From: Roseovarius amoyensis
GTDB lineage: Bacteria > Pseudomonadota > Alphaproteobacteria > Rhodobacterales > Rhodobacteraceae
Assembly: GCF_003260265.1 (NCBI RefSeq)
Contig: NZ_QITQ01000022.1
Location: 1 to 46,775, forward strand
Reading direction: 5' to 3'
Length of the DNA: 46,775 bases
This document shows positions 1-8,002 of this stretch, piece by piece (positions within the stretch are counted from its first letter, which is position 1; every line of letters begins with the position of its first letter). The translations under genes were made by a program, and so were the position numbers. The notes beneath the pieces were generated by a model, which searched no databases, was not told the DNA's origin, and was given only the letters and a program-made list of their open reading frames with translations.

Positions 1-47
1 GCGACCTTCGCCTTGAACTCGGGCGCATGTTGTTTGCGTTTCGACAT
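1..47 (-). CDS. IS3-family transposase OrfA, N-terminal fragment at window edge
   Basis: The minus strand from position 47 reads ATG then Ser-Lys-Arg-Lys-Gln-His-Ala-Pro-Glu-Phe-Lys-Ala-Lys-Val-Ala, and runs off the left edge. This is the usual beginning of an IS3-family OrfA (helix-turn-helix protein that binds the IS ends). An AGGAGAT-like ribosome site precedes the ATG. Only about 15 residues are inside the window, so intactness cannot be judged. The element's terminal region fills about 48-126 and abuts the truncated OrfB to the right. Confidence 0.7.
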   Translation of the reverse strand, partial: MSKRKQHAPEFKAKV

Positions 48-126
48 CTCTGATCTCCTTCTCGTCGAAGATCAGCAGACTGCAAATCGTAGCTTACGTC
101 ACTGTCCGAATTTCGGGGGGTAGCTC
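48..126 (-). mobile_element. Terminal region of the left IS3-family element
   Basis: This is the non-coding end of the IS whose OrfA starts at 47. Read on the minus strand it begins near 126 with TGAGCTACC and contains the short palindrome CCGAAATTCGG at about 105-115, as expected near an IS3-type terminus. Recognisable OrfB homology of the neighbouring element starts at about 128, so the junction lies within a few bases of 120-128. The exact end is uncertain without the other terminus. Confidence 0.5.
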
Positions 127-127
127 A

Positions 128-847
128 AACCTCAGCGTCTATGGCGTTCGAAAGATCTGGCATCAAATGCGCCGGGAAGGCTTTGATGTCGCCCGCTGCA
201 CTGTCGCCCGACTGATGAAGGACATTGGGATTGAAGGCGTTATACGCGGCAAGAAACCCAAGACAACGATCCCCGATCAAGCGCGGCCATGTCCATTGGA
301 CAAGGTGAACCGCCAGTTCCATGCACCAGCGCCAAACGTGCTGTGGGTTAGCGACTTCACCTATGTCGCGACGTGGCAGGGGTTTGTATATGTGGCCTTC
401 GTCATTGACGTCTTCGCCCGTCGTATCGTTGGCTGGCGTGTCAGTCGCACGGCCACTGCCGGATTTGTCCTCGATGCTTTGGAACAAGCCATTCATCAAC
501 GCAGACCAGTTCAGGGCCAACTGGTGCATCACTCAGATCGCGGGTCGCAATATCTGTCGATTAAGTACACCGAACGACTGGCCGAGGCGAAGATTGCCCC
601 GTCTGTCGGCAGCGTTGGGGATTCCTACGACAATGCCCTGGCGGAAACGATCAACGGCCTGTTCAAAGCAGAGGTCATTCACCGGCGTGGCCCATGGCGC
701 AGCTTCGACGCCGTCGAATACGCCACCTTGGAATGGGTCGATTGGTTCAACAACCGCCGACTGCTCGAACCCATTGGGAACATTCCGCCAGCCGAGGCCG
801 AGGCAAACTTCTACGCTGCACTGGAAAGATCAGACATGGCCGCGTAA
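128..847 (+). pseudogene. IS3-family transposase OrfB (integrase core), 5'-truncated
   Basis: This is the DDE integrase that inserts an IS3 element. The reading frame is open and recognisable from about 128 (Asn-Leu-Ser-Val-Tyr-Gly-Val-Arg-Lys) to the stop at 847. It includes the helical segment REGFDVARCTVARLMKDIGI and all three catalytic acids: Asp in VSDFTYV, Asp in HHSDRGSQY and Glu in NALAETINGL. The C-terminal NNRRLLEPIGNIPPAEAE is typical of OrfB. The OrfA gene and the OrfB start are missing because another IS end occupies 48-126. The ATG at 167 is internal and not a real start. The product is almost certainly not made as a functional OrfAB transposase. Confidence 0.85.
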
Positions 848-886
848 CTAAGACAAATCAGCCTCCGGCAAACCCGGCGCGGTTCA
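848..886 (+). mobile_element. Right terminal inverted repeat of the truncated IS3 element
   Basis: Read on the minus strand from 886, the sequence starts TGAACCGCGCCGGGTTTGCC, a familiar terminus of this IS3-family group. It directly joins host DNA that encodes a signal peptide on the minus strand. The TGA of the IS end supplies the premature stop of that host gene. Confidence 0.65.
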
Positions 887-955
887 TTCTGCGGTCGCTG
901 CAAAGGCAGACACAGCTGCAAGGCTTACAACCAACAAAAAGGATTTCAGTTTCAT
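884..955 (-). pseudogene. Secreted-protein gene cut off after its signal peptide by IS3
   Basis: The minus-strand ATG at 953-955 follows a good GGAGAG ribosome site and encodes 23 residues: Met-Lys-Leu-Lys, a hydrophobic core (SFLLVVSLAAVSAF) and an Ala-X-Ala-type end. It then hits TGA at 884-886, which is the terminal TGA of the IS. This is the start of an exported protein whose remaining gene was separated or deleted by the insertion. It is too short to be in most gene calls. The original product is unknown. It lies downstream of phnM in the same direction, so it may once have been co-transcribed with the phosphonate genes. Confidence 0.6.
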
Positions 956-1061
956 AGCACTCTCCAGGTTCAATCACTCGATCGCATGATGGGCGCGCGT
1001 ATCAGCAAGGTTACAGTTTCATGAAAGCTCTGTTACGTATGCGGTCGAGGCTCCAAAAGCC

Positions 1062-2255
1062 TCAGCCAACTTTGTTGCCTTGGCTCCAGACGCCGCGGAG
1101 CAGAGGTGTTTGGTCGATTTTGCGCACACGCAGCACATCACCGCGTAATCCTGTTTCCAAAGCACCACGGTCATGCAACCGCACGGCCTTTGCGGGGTTA
1201 CTGGTCACTGTGGCAATGGCGCGGGGCAGATCATTCCAGACATATGCAAGGTGGAAGGCGGACAGCAGCAGCGCCGAGGGTACGTAGTCTGATGAGACAA
1301 TGTCGAGAAGATCGGCTTTCGCGAGCTTCTCCGCGGCGACATTGCCAGAGTGGGATCCGCCACGGATCAGGTTGGGTGCGCCCATCATCACGGCAATGCC
1401 GTGGGTGCGGCAGGCGTCTGCGGCCTCAACCGTTGTGGGAAACTCGGCAAAATCCACGCCGTTGCCCGAAGAGGTCGCGACATGATCGGCCGTGGTGTCG
1501 TCGTGGCTGGCCAGCACAGCGCCAAGGCGGTTTGCCTCGGCAACGGCGCCTGCCTCGTGCTTGGCCCCAAAGCGTTTTTGCAGACCCAACAAGGTCTCGA
1601 CATGTTCGCCAAACTCCGCGTCGTTCATCCCGCGTTTCTTAGCGACATAGGTTTTCAATGCGGCCAGATCACGGAACTGGCGTTGCCCCGGGGTGTGATC
1701 CATCAGGCTGACGATGCCGACCCTGTCTGATGGTCCGAACGTCGCCAATTCTTCAAGCAGCGTCTCTGAACAGATCTCAGCCCTGAGGTGGAGGAAATGA
1801 CTGATCTTGAAATACCCTTGTTCACGCGCTGCCAGGAGTTCATCCGCCAGCTTTCGGGCGTAGTCGATGTAGCGTCCCTTGCCGCTATGGATGGACCCCA
1901 CCCGCATGGCGTCAAACACCGTCGTGACGCCCGTGGAGGCCAGCTCAGCATCGTGAGCGATCAGGGCGGGGAGATGTGGCCAGTCCACCTCCGGGCGCGG
2001 TTCTATATGGCGTTCGACATTGTCCGTATGCAGTTCGACAAGACCGGGAATGACAAGATCACCGGTGCAATCCAAGGCACCGGTTGGGACATGATCCCCC
2101 TCAGCAATGTCACAAATGACGCCCTGTTCGATTGTTACCGAACCAGTGAGCACCTGATCCGACAACACAAGCTGCGCATTGGCCAGGCACAGATCGCTTG
2201 ACACGTTCTTGTCACAAGCCTTTGTCAAGGAGGACGTGGGAAAAGGGGAATTCAT
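1062..2255 (-). CDS. phnM: PhnM, alpha-D-ribose 1-methylphosphonate 5-triphosphate diphosphatase
   Basis: PhnM removes diphosphate from ribose-1-alkylphosphonate 5-triphosphate to give the 5-phosphate that PhnJ cleaves. The 397-residue amidohydrolase-fold protein shows GLVELHTDNVERH near residues 70-83, a DHTPGQ motif, a SHDDTT motif and the late GAPNLIRGGSHSGN and IVSSDYVPSALL segments that are diagnostic of PhnM. Length is slightly above the usual ~380. Homology begins only at about residue 22, so the ATG at 2255 may be too early; an in-frame GTG at 2204 is an alternative start. It is separated from phnN by the oppositely transcribed DUF1045 gene, whose ATG (2254-2256) overlaps this start. 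Confidence 0.93.
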   Translation of the reverse strand: MNSPFPTSSLTKACDKNVSSDLCLANAQLVLSDQVLTGSVTIEQGVICDIAEGDHVPTGALDCTGDLVIPGLVELHTDNVERHIEPRPEVDWPHLPALIAHDAELASTGVTTVFDAMRVGSIHSGKGRYIDYARKLADELLAAREQGYFKISHFLHLRAEICSETLLEELATFGPSDRVGIVSLMDHTPGQRQFRDLAALKTYVAKKRGMNDAEFGEHVETLLGLQKRFGAKHEAGAVAEANRLGAVLASHDDTTADHVATSSGNGVDFAEFPTTVEAADACRTHGIAVMMGAPNLIRGGSHSGNVAAEKLAKADLLDIVSSDYVPSALLLSAFHLAYVWNDLPRAIATVTSNPAKAVRLHDRGALETGLRGDVLRVRKIDQTPLLRGVWSQGNKVG

Positions 2256-2925
2256 GTCATACTCTCGATTTGCGATTTACTATGTACCGCCGGTCGGGCC
2301 GTTGGCCGATTTCGGCGCGTCTTGGCTCGGGTGGGACGTTGTGCATGGCCGTGAGGCGCGTCAGCCTGATGTGCCCGGTTTGCGTGACATCACGATGACA
2401 CCACGCAAGTATGGGTTCCATGGGACATTGAAGCCGCCGTTTCGCCTGAAGGGCACGCGGACGATCCAGGATTTGGACAAAGCCACATCGGACATTGCGG
2501 CATCGCTTTCCGCTGCGGTCTGCGCTTCTTTGGAGCTGGCAACCTTGGGCCGGTTTCTGGCGTTGACACCGCTGGGCGGTATAGAGGCTGTGCAGCGGGT
2601 TGCGCAGGCTTGTGTCAGCGAACTTGACGTATTTCGGGCTCCGGTCGAGGCACCGGAACTGGCGCGCCGTCGCGCGGCCGGGCTGAGCGCGCGGCAAGAT
2701 GCATTGCTGGTTAAATGGGGCTATCCCTACGTCATGGAAGAATTTCGGTTTCACCTGACCCTGTCGGGGCGTCTGCCCGAGGCAGAGATCCCCGTGTGGG
2801 CCGATCAGGTACAACGCTATCTGCCCGACTTGCCCTCGCCCTTTGTTCTTGACCAGATCGCCTTGTGTGGCGAGCGTGAAGACAGACGGTTCGAGATGCT
2901 GCATCGCTACACGCTCGCCGGTTGA
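2254..2925 (+). CDS. DUF1045 phosphonate-operon protein, probable 2H phosphoesterase
   Basis: This is the conserved phn-associated protein usually annotated as DUF1045 or phosphonate metabolism protein. From the ATG at 2254 (purine-rich AAAAGGGGAA just upstream) it is 223 residues; an upstream in-frame ATG at 2179 would lie inside phnM and is less likely. Two H-x-T motifs are visible, YGFHGTLKPPF and FRFHLTLSG, about 110-120 residues apart. This is the signature of 2H phosphoesterases, which hydrolyse cyclic phosphates. No phnP is in the window, so a role in opening 5-phosphoribosyl 1,2-cyclic phosphate, the C-P lyase product, is a reasonable inference but is not shown here. The gene is antisense to its neighbours phnN and phnM and its 3' end overlaps phnN by 19 bp. 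Confidence 0.85.
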   Translation: MSYSRFAIYYVPPVGPLADFGASWLGWDVVHGREARQPDVPGLRDITMTPRKYGFHGTLKPPFRLKGTRTIQDLDKATSDIAASLSAAVCASLELATLGRFLALTPLGGIEAVQRVAQACVSELDVFRAPVEAPELARRRAAGLSARQDALLVKWGYPYVMEEFRFHLTLSGRLPEAEIPVWADQVQRYLPDLPSPFVLDQIALCGEREDRRFEMLHRYTLAG

Positions 2926-3467
2926 AGCAGCGCCGCCCCCCGGGCGACGGTCTGTGACAGCGGGCCATCGTTGGCGAGGTGGATCACCTTCAGCCCCTCC
3001 GGTAAAGGCGTTTCAGCCTGCGCAAGGCGTTTGGCGATCTCTTCGTCTGTCTCACGGGCCCGCGCGGCCAGACGCTGCGCAAGCGTTTCCGGTTTCGCAG
3101 TGATGTTGAGAACCATGAAGCGCGGGAAAATCTCGGCCGCTTGCGTCAGAGCCTTGCGGGAGAAATTGACAAGGCAATCGGTGCCCTTGCCAAGTTGGAA
3201 TTTTACGGTGATCGGAATGCCGTAACGCAGCCCATGCGCGCGCCAATGAACCGCAAAAGCCCCATTATCAACCAAGGCTTCAAATTGCAGGACTGAAACC
3301 GCATCGTAGTCCTCACCGCCCAATTCGGGCGCACGCGTGATGACGCGGCGCACGAGATGCAGATCGGGCAGCGCGCCCTTAATGCCCGCCATCACGCTGT
3401 CTTTGCCCACACCCGATGGGCCGACAACCGCGATGAGGCGTCCCCCTGAATTTGAGGCAAGCGTCAC
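2907..3467 (-). CDS. phnN: PhnN, ribose 1,5-bisphosphate phosphokinase
   Basis: PhnN converts ribose 1,5-bisphosphate, the end product of C-P lyase, to PRPP with ATP and so returns the ribose to nucleotide synthesis. The 186-residue protein has a guanylate-kinase-like fold with the P-loop GPSGVGKDS near residues 16-24, VRRVITRAPE near 39-48 and a lid-like RLAARARETDEEIAKRL near 131-147. Length is normal for the family. Its ATG overlaps the phnL stop (ATGA at 3464-3467), so translation is probably coupled. Its 3' end converges on DUF1045. Confidence 0.93.
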   Translation of the reverse strand: MTLASNSGGRLIAVVGPSGVGKDSVMAGIKGALPDLHLVRRVITRAPELGGEDYDAVSVLQFEALVDNGAFAVHWRAHGLRYGIPITVKFQLGKGTDCLVNFSRKALTQAAEIFPRFMVLNITAKPETLAQRLAARARETDEEIAKRLAQAETPLPEGLKVIHLANDGPLSQTVARGAALLQPASV

Positions 3468-4147
3468 GCTGCCAGTCCGTGGGTAAAGCGGCCGACATCA
3501 ATTTCGCGATCACAGACACGGGTACGGGCCGCCTCATCATGGAAAATACCGATGATGGCCGCTCCGCGCGCTTTGGCGTCTTCGATCAAGGAGAGCACCA
3601 CCTCGCGGTTCGCAGCGTCGAGGCTCGCGGTGGGTTCGTCAAGCAACATCGCAGGGTAGGTATGGGCAAAACCACGGGCAATGTTCACGCGCTGTTGCTC
3701 ACCGCCCGAGAAGGTTGTGGGGGACAACGGCCACAGCCTTTCTGGGATGTTCAATTGGGTCAGAAGCGCCTTGGCACGGTCCTGTGCTTCGTCTGCCGGT
3801 ACTCCCGAAGCGCGCAGAGGCTCTGCAACGACATCGAGCGTTGGAACTCGCGGCACCACACGCAGGAACTGGCTGACATAGCCCAGGACATCACGGCGCA
3901 ACTTGATGACATCGCGCGGTTCGGCCTGCACGATGTCCAAATCGCCAATGCGAATTTCACCTGCCCGCGTCAGGTAATTGCCGTAGATCATCCGCATCAG
4001 CGTGGATTTCCCGGCACCAGACGCTCCGGTGAGCGCCACGCATTCGCCAGGGGCAACCGCGAAGGACACATCGCTGATTACCTCGATCACGGCACTTCCC
4101 TGATTGTGCAGGGTAAAGGTCTTCGAAACGTTACGGAGTTCTATCAT
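3464..4147 (-). CDS. phnL: PhnL, C-P lyase ABC-type ATPase subunit
   Basis: PhnL is one of two ABC-fold ATPases of the C-P lyase system and is needed for attachment of the phosphonate to ATP by PhnI with PhnG and PhnH. The 227 residues contain Walker A GASGAGKST (about 41-49), the ABC signature FSGGEQQRVNIARG, Walker B AMLLDEPTASLD and the switch His in IGIFHDE. There are no membrane segments, which fits a cytoplasmic enzyme subunit rather than a transporter. It lies 3 bp after phnK and overlaps phnN. Confidence 0.93.
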   Translation of the reverse strand: MIELRNVSKTFTLHNQGSAVIEVISDVSFAVAPGECVALTGASGAGKSTLMRMIYGNYLTRAGEIRIGDLDIVQAEPRDVIKLRRDVLGYVSQFLRVVPRVPTLDVVAEPLRASGVPADEAQDRAKALLTQLNIPERLWPLSPTTFSGGEQQRVNIARGFAHTYPAMLLDEPTASLDAANREVVLSLIEDAKARGAAIIGIFHDEAARTRVCDREIDVGRFTHGLAA

Positions 4148-4150
4148 GGC

Positions 4151-4921
4151 TCACACCTGCAAAACGGAACTGACAAGAAGCTGGCTATAGGCATGCTGTG
4201 GATCGTCCAGAACCTGATCTGTCAGGCCCGCCTCGACCACGCGGCCTGATTTCATCACCATAAGCCGATCCGCCAAAAGGCGAACCACAGCAAGGTCATG
4301 GGTTACGATGATCGCCGACAGCTCCATGTCGCGCACGAGACCGCGCAGCAGATCCAGCAGACGCGCCTGGACTGACACATCAAGACCGCCTGTAGGTTCA
4401 TCCATGAACACCAGCCGCGGGCCCGTGACGAGGTTGCGCGCAATTTGCAGGCGTTGCTGCATGCCGCCGGAAAATGTTGTGGGGCGGTCATCGACGCGGG
4501 AGGCATCAATCTCTACGCGCCCGAGCCAGTCCGTGGCCTTGTCACGGATGTCGCCGTAGTGGCGCTCGCCGACAGCCATCAACCGCTCACCTACATTGCC
4601 ACTGGCGCTGACGCCCATACGCAGCCCGTCGCGGGCGTGTTGGTGGACAAAGGCCCAATCGGTACGACCGAGCATCCGGCGCTCCGGCTCGGACATGGTA
4701 ATTGTGTCGCGCGGGCCGTCGGTGCGGGTGTCGAACACCACCTGTCCTGCATCGGGGGCCAAATGTCCTGCCATGCAATTGAGCAAGGTGGATTTGCCTG
4801 ACCCGCTTTCGCCAACGATCCCCATAACCTCACCGGGATAAAGGTCGAAGGAAACATCCGCGCAGCCGATATGTGCGCCATATCGCTTGGTGATGCCCTG
4901 AACGGAGAGCAAAGGTGTCAT
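4151..4921 (-). CDS. phnK: PhnK, C-P lyase ABC-type ATPase subunit
   Basis: PhnK binds the PhnGHIJ core complex and is required for phosphonate use in vivo. The 256-residue protein has Walker A GESGSGKST (about 36-44), signature FSGGMQQRLQIARN, Walker B LVFMDEPTGGLD, the D-loop VSVQARLLDLL and the switch His in IIVTHDLAV. It resembles the oligopeptide-type ATPases, but there is no adjacent permease. The start overlaps the phnJ stop by 4 bp (4918-4921). Confidence 0.93.
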   Translation of the reverse strand: MTPLLSVQGITKRYGAHIGCADVSFDLYPGEVMGIVGESGSGKSTLLNCMAGHLAPDAGQVVFDTRTDGPRDTITMSEPERRMLGRTDWAFVHQHARDGLRMGVSASGNVGERLMAVGERHYGDIRDKATDWLGRVEIDASRVDDRPTTFSGGMQQRLQIARNLVTGPRLVFMDEPTGGLDVSVQARLLDLLRGLVRDMELSAIIVTHDLAVVRLLADRLMVMKSGRVVEAGLTDQVLDDPQHAYSQLLVSSVLQV

Positions 4922-5784
4922 GCTGCGTCCTTTCCGCCATTGTCTTTACCCATGTGGCCCGCCGCCTGACGGGCCTCGCAATAATCGGTGTCAGAGCAGA
5001 CAAACATCCGCCCGCCTGCGTCATCGATGATCACCTCATCAAGGTAGCTGTCGGTCGCGCCGCACATCCCACATGGGTGATCGGCCTTGGACGCCTCGAA
5101 CGGGTGATCCTCAAAGTCGAGGCTGACCACTTTCGTGTAAGGCGGTAGGGCATAAATGCGCTGCTCGCGCCCCGCGCCAAAAAGCTGAATTGCCGCCATG
5201 TCTCCCAGTTTGGGGTTGTCGAATTTGGGGATCGGCGATGGGTCCATCACATAGCGCCCTTCGACCTTAACCGGGTAAGCGTAAGAGGTCGCGATATGAC
5301 CGTGGCGGCTGATATCCTCGTAGAGCTTCACATGCATCAGCCCGTATTCTTCAAGGCTGTGCATCTTGCGGGTCTCGCTTTCGCGCGGCTCCAGAAAGCG
5401 CAGCGGTTCGGGGATTGGCACCTGATAAACAAGGATCTGGCCCTCGTGCAGCGGCTCTTCTGGGATGCGGTGCCGGGTCTGGATCACAGTCGCGTCGCTT
5501 GTCGAAGTGGTCGTCGCAACCCCTGCTGTGCGTTGAAAGAAGCTCCGAATTGAAACCGCATTCGTTGTGTCATCGGCGCCCTGGTCGATCACCTTGAACG
5601 TGTCTTCGGGCGTCAAAACGGCAGCCGAGACTTGCACGCCACCCGTGCCCCAACCATAGGGCATCGGCATCTCGCGCGAGGCGAAGGGCACCTGATAGCC
5701 GGGAATGGCAAGCCCCTTTAGGATTGCACGGCGGATCATGCGCTTGGTTTGTTCGTCCAGATAGGCGAAGTTATACTCGGTCAT
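4918..5784 (-). CDS. phnJ: PhnJ, radical-SAM carbon-phosphorus lyase
   Basis: PhnJ breaks the C-P bond of 5-phosphoribosyl 1-alkylphosphonate, releasing the alkane and the 1,2-cyclic phosphate. In 288 residues the four key cysteines are at 238, 241, 263 and 269. This spacing (C-x2-C-x21-C-x5-C) matches Cys241, Cys244, Cys266 and Cys272 of E. coli PhnJ: the first three bind the 4Fe-4S cluster and the last carries the thiyl radical. All catalytic Cys are therefore present. The N-terminal AYLDEQTKRMIRRAILKGLAIPG and the MPYGWGTGG segment are also characteristic. It overlaps phnI and phnK by 4 bp each, in a tightly coupled operon. Confidence 0.96.
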   Translation of the reverse strand: MTEYNFAYLDEQTKRMIRRAILKGLAIPGYQVPFASREMPMPYGWGTGGVQVSAAVLTPEDTFKVIDQGADDTTNAVSIRSFFQRTAGVATTTSTSDATVIQTRHRIPEEPLHEGQILVYQVPIPEPLRFLEPRESETRKMHSLEEYGLMHVKLYEDISRHGHIATSYAYPVKVEGRYVMDPSPIPKFDNPKLGDMAAIQLFGAGREQRIYALPPYTKVVSLDFEDHPFEASKADHPCGMCGATDSYLDEVIIDDAGGRMFVCSDTDYCEARQAAGHMGKDNGGKDAA

Positions 5785-6869
5785 TCCGCAGCCTCCTGCA
5801 CCTGTTGCGCACCCGCTTTGCGACGTAGCTTGCGCACCAGTTCCAATTCAGACTGAAAATCGACGTAATGGGGCAGTTTGATATGTTCGAGGAACCCCGT
5901 CGCCTGAATATTGTCGGCGTGATACAGAACGAATTCAGCGTCCTGTGCGGGTGCGCCAACGTTGTCCTCGCCCAATTCTTCCCAGCGTAGCGCGCGATCG
6001 ACCAAGGCCATGGAGATCGCCTTGCGCTCGGTCTGGCCAAAGACCAGCCCATAACCGCGCGTGAACTGGGGTGGCTCGATCTTGGAGCCCTTGAACTGGT
6101 TAACCGTTTCGCATTCGGTTAGCGTGACCTCTCCGATTTCAACGGAAAACCCCAACTCGGGGATGTCCATTTCGACCGGAACCGAGCCAATCCGCAACTC
6201 GCCCACAAAGGCATGATTGCGTCCGTAGCCACGCTGCGTCGAATAGGCGAGGCCAAGGGTAAAACCTTCGTCCGCGCGGGTCAGGGCCTGCAGGCGCAGC
6301 GCGCGCTCGGCGGGTATTTCCAATGGTTCGCGGGTCAGATCAGGCGGCGGCGTGTCGTCATGGGGGGCCTCTTCGATCAGCCCTTCGCGGTTCAGGAAGT
6401 CAGTGACATGGGGGACATCGCCCGGCGCGGCCTCACGAGACGGAGCCTCAAGCGCCTCGCCATCCGCGGCCAGTTTGAAGTCCAGCAAGCGGTGCGTGTA
6501 GTCAAAGGTCGGCCCGAGAACCTGCCCTCCCGGCAAGTCCTTGAAGGTGGCCGAGATGCGTCTGTCACAGGCCATCGCGCCGGTGTCGACCGGCTCGGAG
6601 GCACCAAAGCGGGGGAGGGTGGTACGATAGGCGCGAATGAGAAAGATCGCCTCGATCAGATCGCCCCGCGCCTGTTTGATTGCAAGTGCCGCAAGGTCTG
6701 GATCATAAAGCGAGCCTTCGGCCATGACACGATTGACGGCGAGGCTCAGTTGCTCGCGGATTTGCGCTATGCTGAGTTCCGCGATGTCCGTGTCGCCCCG
6801 GCGCTCTTCGGCGATCCAGGCATGGGCATTCTCGATTGCCCGCTCTCCGCCTTTGACCGCTACATACAT
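5781..6869 (-). CDS. phnI: PhnI, phosphonate-to-ATP ribosyl transferase core subunit
   Basis: PhnI exchanges the adenine of ATP for the phosphonate, with PhnG, PhnH and PhnL, to start the pathway. I start it at the ATG at 6869 (MYVAVKGGERAI), which has AAGGAG 7-8 bp upstream and gives 362 residues, close to the usual ~355-370. A longer frame reaching 6953 lies inside phnH and has no such site. PhnI signatures include VKGGERAIENAHAWI, GDLIEAIFLIRAYRTTLPR, GPTFDYTHRLLDFKL and LGLAYSTQRGYGRNHAFVGELRIG. The phnH stop lies only 1 bp upstream of this start. Confidence 0.95.
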   Translation of the reverse strand: MYVAVKGGERAIENAHAWIAEERRGDTDIAELSIAQIREQLSLAVNRVMAEGSLYDPDLAALAIKQARGDLIEAIFLIRAYRTTLPRFGASEPVDTGAMACDRRISATFKDLPGGQVLGPTFDYTHRLLDFKLAADGEALEAPSREAAPGDVPHVTDFLNREGLIEEAPHDDTPPPDLTREPLEIPAERALRLQALTRADEGFTLGLAYSTQRGYGRNHAFVGELRIGSVPVEMDIPELGFSVEIGEVTLTECETVNQFKGSKIEPPQFTRGYGLVFGQTERKAISMALVDRALRWEELGEDNVGAPAQDAEFVLYHADNIQATGFLEHIKLPHYVDFQSELELVRKLRRKAGAQQVQEAAE

Positions 6870-6870
6870 G

Positions 6871-7473
6871 TCAGGATGCTCCTTTATGCGCTGCCGCTTC
6901 GCTGCTTGAGCCCGAGACATCGGTTGAGCGGGGCAGTGCCGCGATGCGATCACCGCTGGTCAGGATGAAGTCCAGCCCGAGCGGGAACAGAGACCGGTTG
7001 GCTTGAAACGCGTCCACGTCTGGCAAGGAAAGCGTTGCTTTGTCCTTGATCCCGGGACCCGTCAGTGTTGCGCCTGAGGCGGCAAGCTCCGAACATTTCA
7101 CGATGAGCGTTGCTGAGCGGTCTGGATACTCTGATGTTCCGATCGGATAGACCGTGAGCGGCGCGAGCGCATCCCATGCGCCAACCGCAAACATGCAATG
7201 CGCGGGGCCAACAAAAGGGGCGCCTGTGTGAAAGGACAGCCACTCCCGCACCGCTTTACAATCCAGATCGCCAGCCAGATATACAGGTGTTTCGGTATCG
7301 CAGAGCGTCAGCAGAACGGCGCCCATTGCGGGCGACAGAGGGGCAGGGGGTGCGGCCCCTTCGATGTTCTGAATGGTTCCTGGACGCGCCATGGCCTCCA
7401 TTACACTGCGAAAAGCGTGAGCAGACCCGATGGCTGGATCGACGAAGCCGCCGGACAGGGTGTTTGCCTGCAT
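6871..7473 (-). CDS. phnH: PhnH, C-P lyase complex subunit
   Basis: PhnH is a structural and catalytic-support subunit of the PhnGHIJ complex, with a PLP-transferase-like fold but no cofactor. The 200-residue protein starts MQANTLSGGFVDPAIGSAHAFRSVMEAMARPG, the conserved PhnH opening, and contains LLTLCDTETPVYL and YPIGTSEYPDRSATLIV. The Ser- and Ala-rich C-terminal tail (from about residue 184) is variable. It overlaps the phnG stop by 1 bp and is followed directly by phnI. Confidence 0.93.
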   Translation of the reverse strand: MQANTLSGGFVDPAIGSAHAFRSVMEAMARPGTIQNIEGAAPPAPLSPAMGAVLLTLCDTETPVYLAGDLDCKAVREWLSFHTGAPFVGPAHCMFAVGAWDALAPLTVYPIGTSEYPDRSATLIVKCSELAASGATLTGPGIKDKATLSLPDVDAFQANRSLFPLGLDFILTSGDRIAALPRSTDVSGSSSEAAAHKGAS

Positions 7474-7928
7474 CAGTCTTCTCCTCGGACCATGGTAAAG
7501 AAATCAACCTTTGTGGCTGCCGCCTTGGCCGCGCGGGCGGCTTTTGCGGTCGCCATCCCGGCTTCCAGGGGCTCAAGAACTGTCTCACGCAGTCTGCTCG
7601 CCATTGCGGTTTGCATAAGCGCATCGACGAGAGCGGAGACCTCAGCATCTGCTTTGCGACGCCCCTGAATATAGCTGTGCCCGACTTCACCAGTGTCCAA
7701 CGTCAGCGCGCAGCGGGTTATCGTCATTTCACCAAGATTGAAGGGCGCACCGGTGGCACCGGCGCGGGCGCGCACCATCGTGCTGCCGATCTCGGGTGCG
7801 CGCAGCCACGAAAAAGCGGGGCGCGATATTTCAGCGTCCAGCAGTGCGGCCACACGGCCTTCGGGCGCTTTGGCCAACAGCCCCATCCACGCCTTGCGGG
7901 GATTATTTTCGCTCTCAGTGTCTTTCAT
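7473..7928 (-). CDS. phnG: PhnG, C-P lyase complex subunit
   Basis: PhnG is the small subunit of the PhnGHIJ core. I use the ATG at 7928 (MKDTESENNPRKAWMGLLAKA), giving 151 residues as usual for the family. An upstream ATG at 7964 would place the start inside the putative operator. Conserved features are RKAWMGLLAKAPEGRVAALL near the start, GATGAPFNLGEMTITRCAL in the middle and GYIQGRRKADAEVSALVDAL-like sequence near 100. It is the first gene of phnGHIJKLN and is divergent from phnF, so its promoter must lie in 7929-8020. Confidence 0.9.
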   Translation of the reverse strand: MKDTESENNPRKAWMGLLAKAPEGRVAALLDAEISRPAFSWLRAPEIGSTMVRARAGATGAPFNLGEMTITRCALTLDTGEVGHSYIQGRRKADAEVSALVDALMQTAMASRLRETVLEPLEAGMATAKAARAAKAAATKVDFFTMVRGED

Positions 7929-7948
7929 CTTGACAACTCGTCTCTTTC

Positions 7949-7966
7949 CTATACAACTATACATAT
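7949..7966. promoter_or_regulatory. Candidate PhnF (GntR/HutC) operator
   Basis: The phnG-phnF intergenic DNA carries CTATACAACTATACATAT, with TATA blocks spaced for an imperfect inverted repeat (TATA-N4-TATA) and a repeated CTATACA. HutC-type GntR repressors bind short AT-rich inverted repeats next to their own gene, so this is the best operator candidate. It is 21 bp upstream of phnG and 44 bp upstream of phnF. Assignment by position and shape only. Confidence 0.35.
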
Positions 7967-8002
7967 CTTACCAGATTCGATGTTTGGCGACAGAGGAGAT
8001 TT

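Noticed and set aside
3452..4249. 265-residue plus-strand frame
   Set aside because: Antisense to phnL, which has complete ABC motifs.
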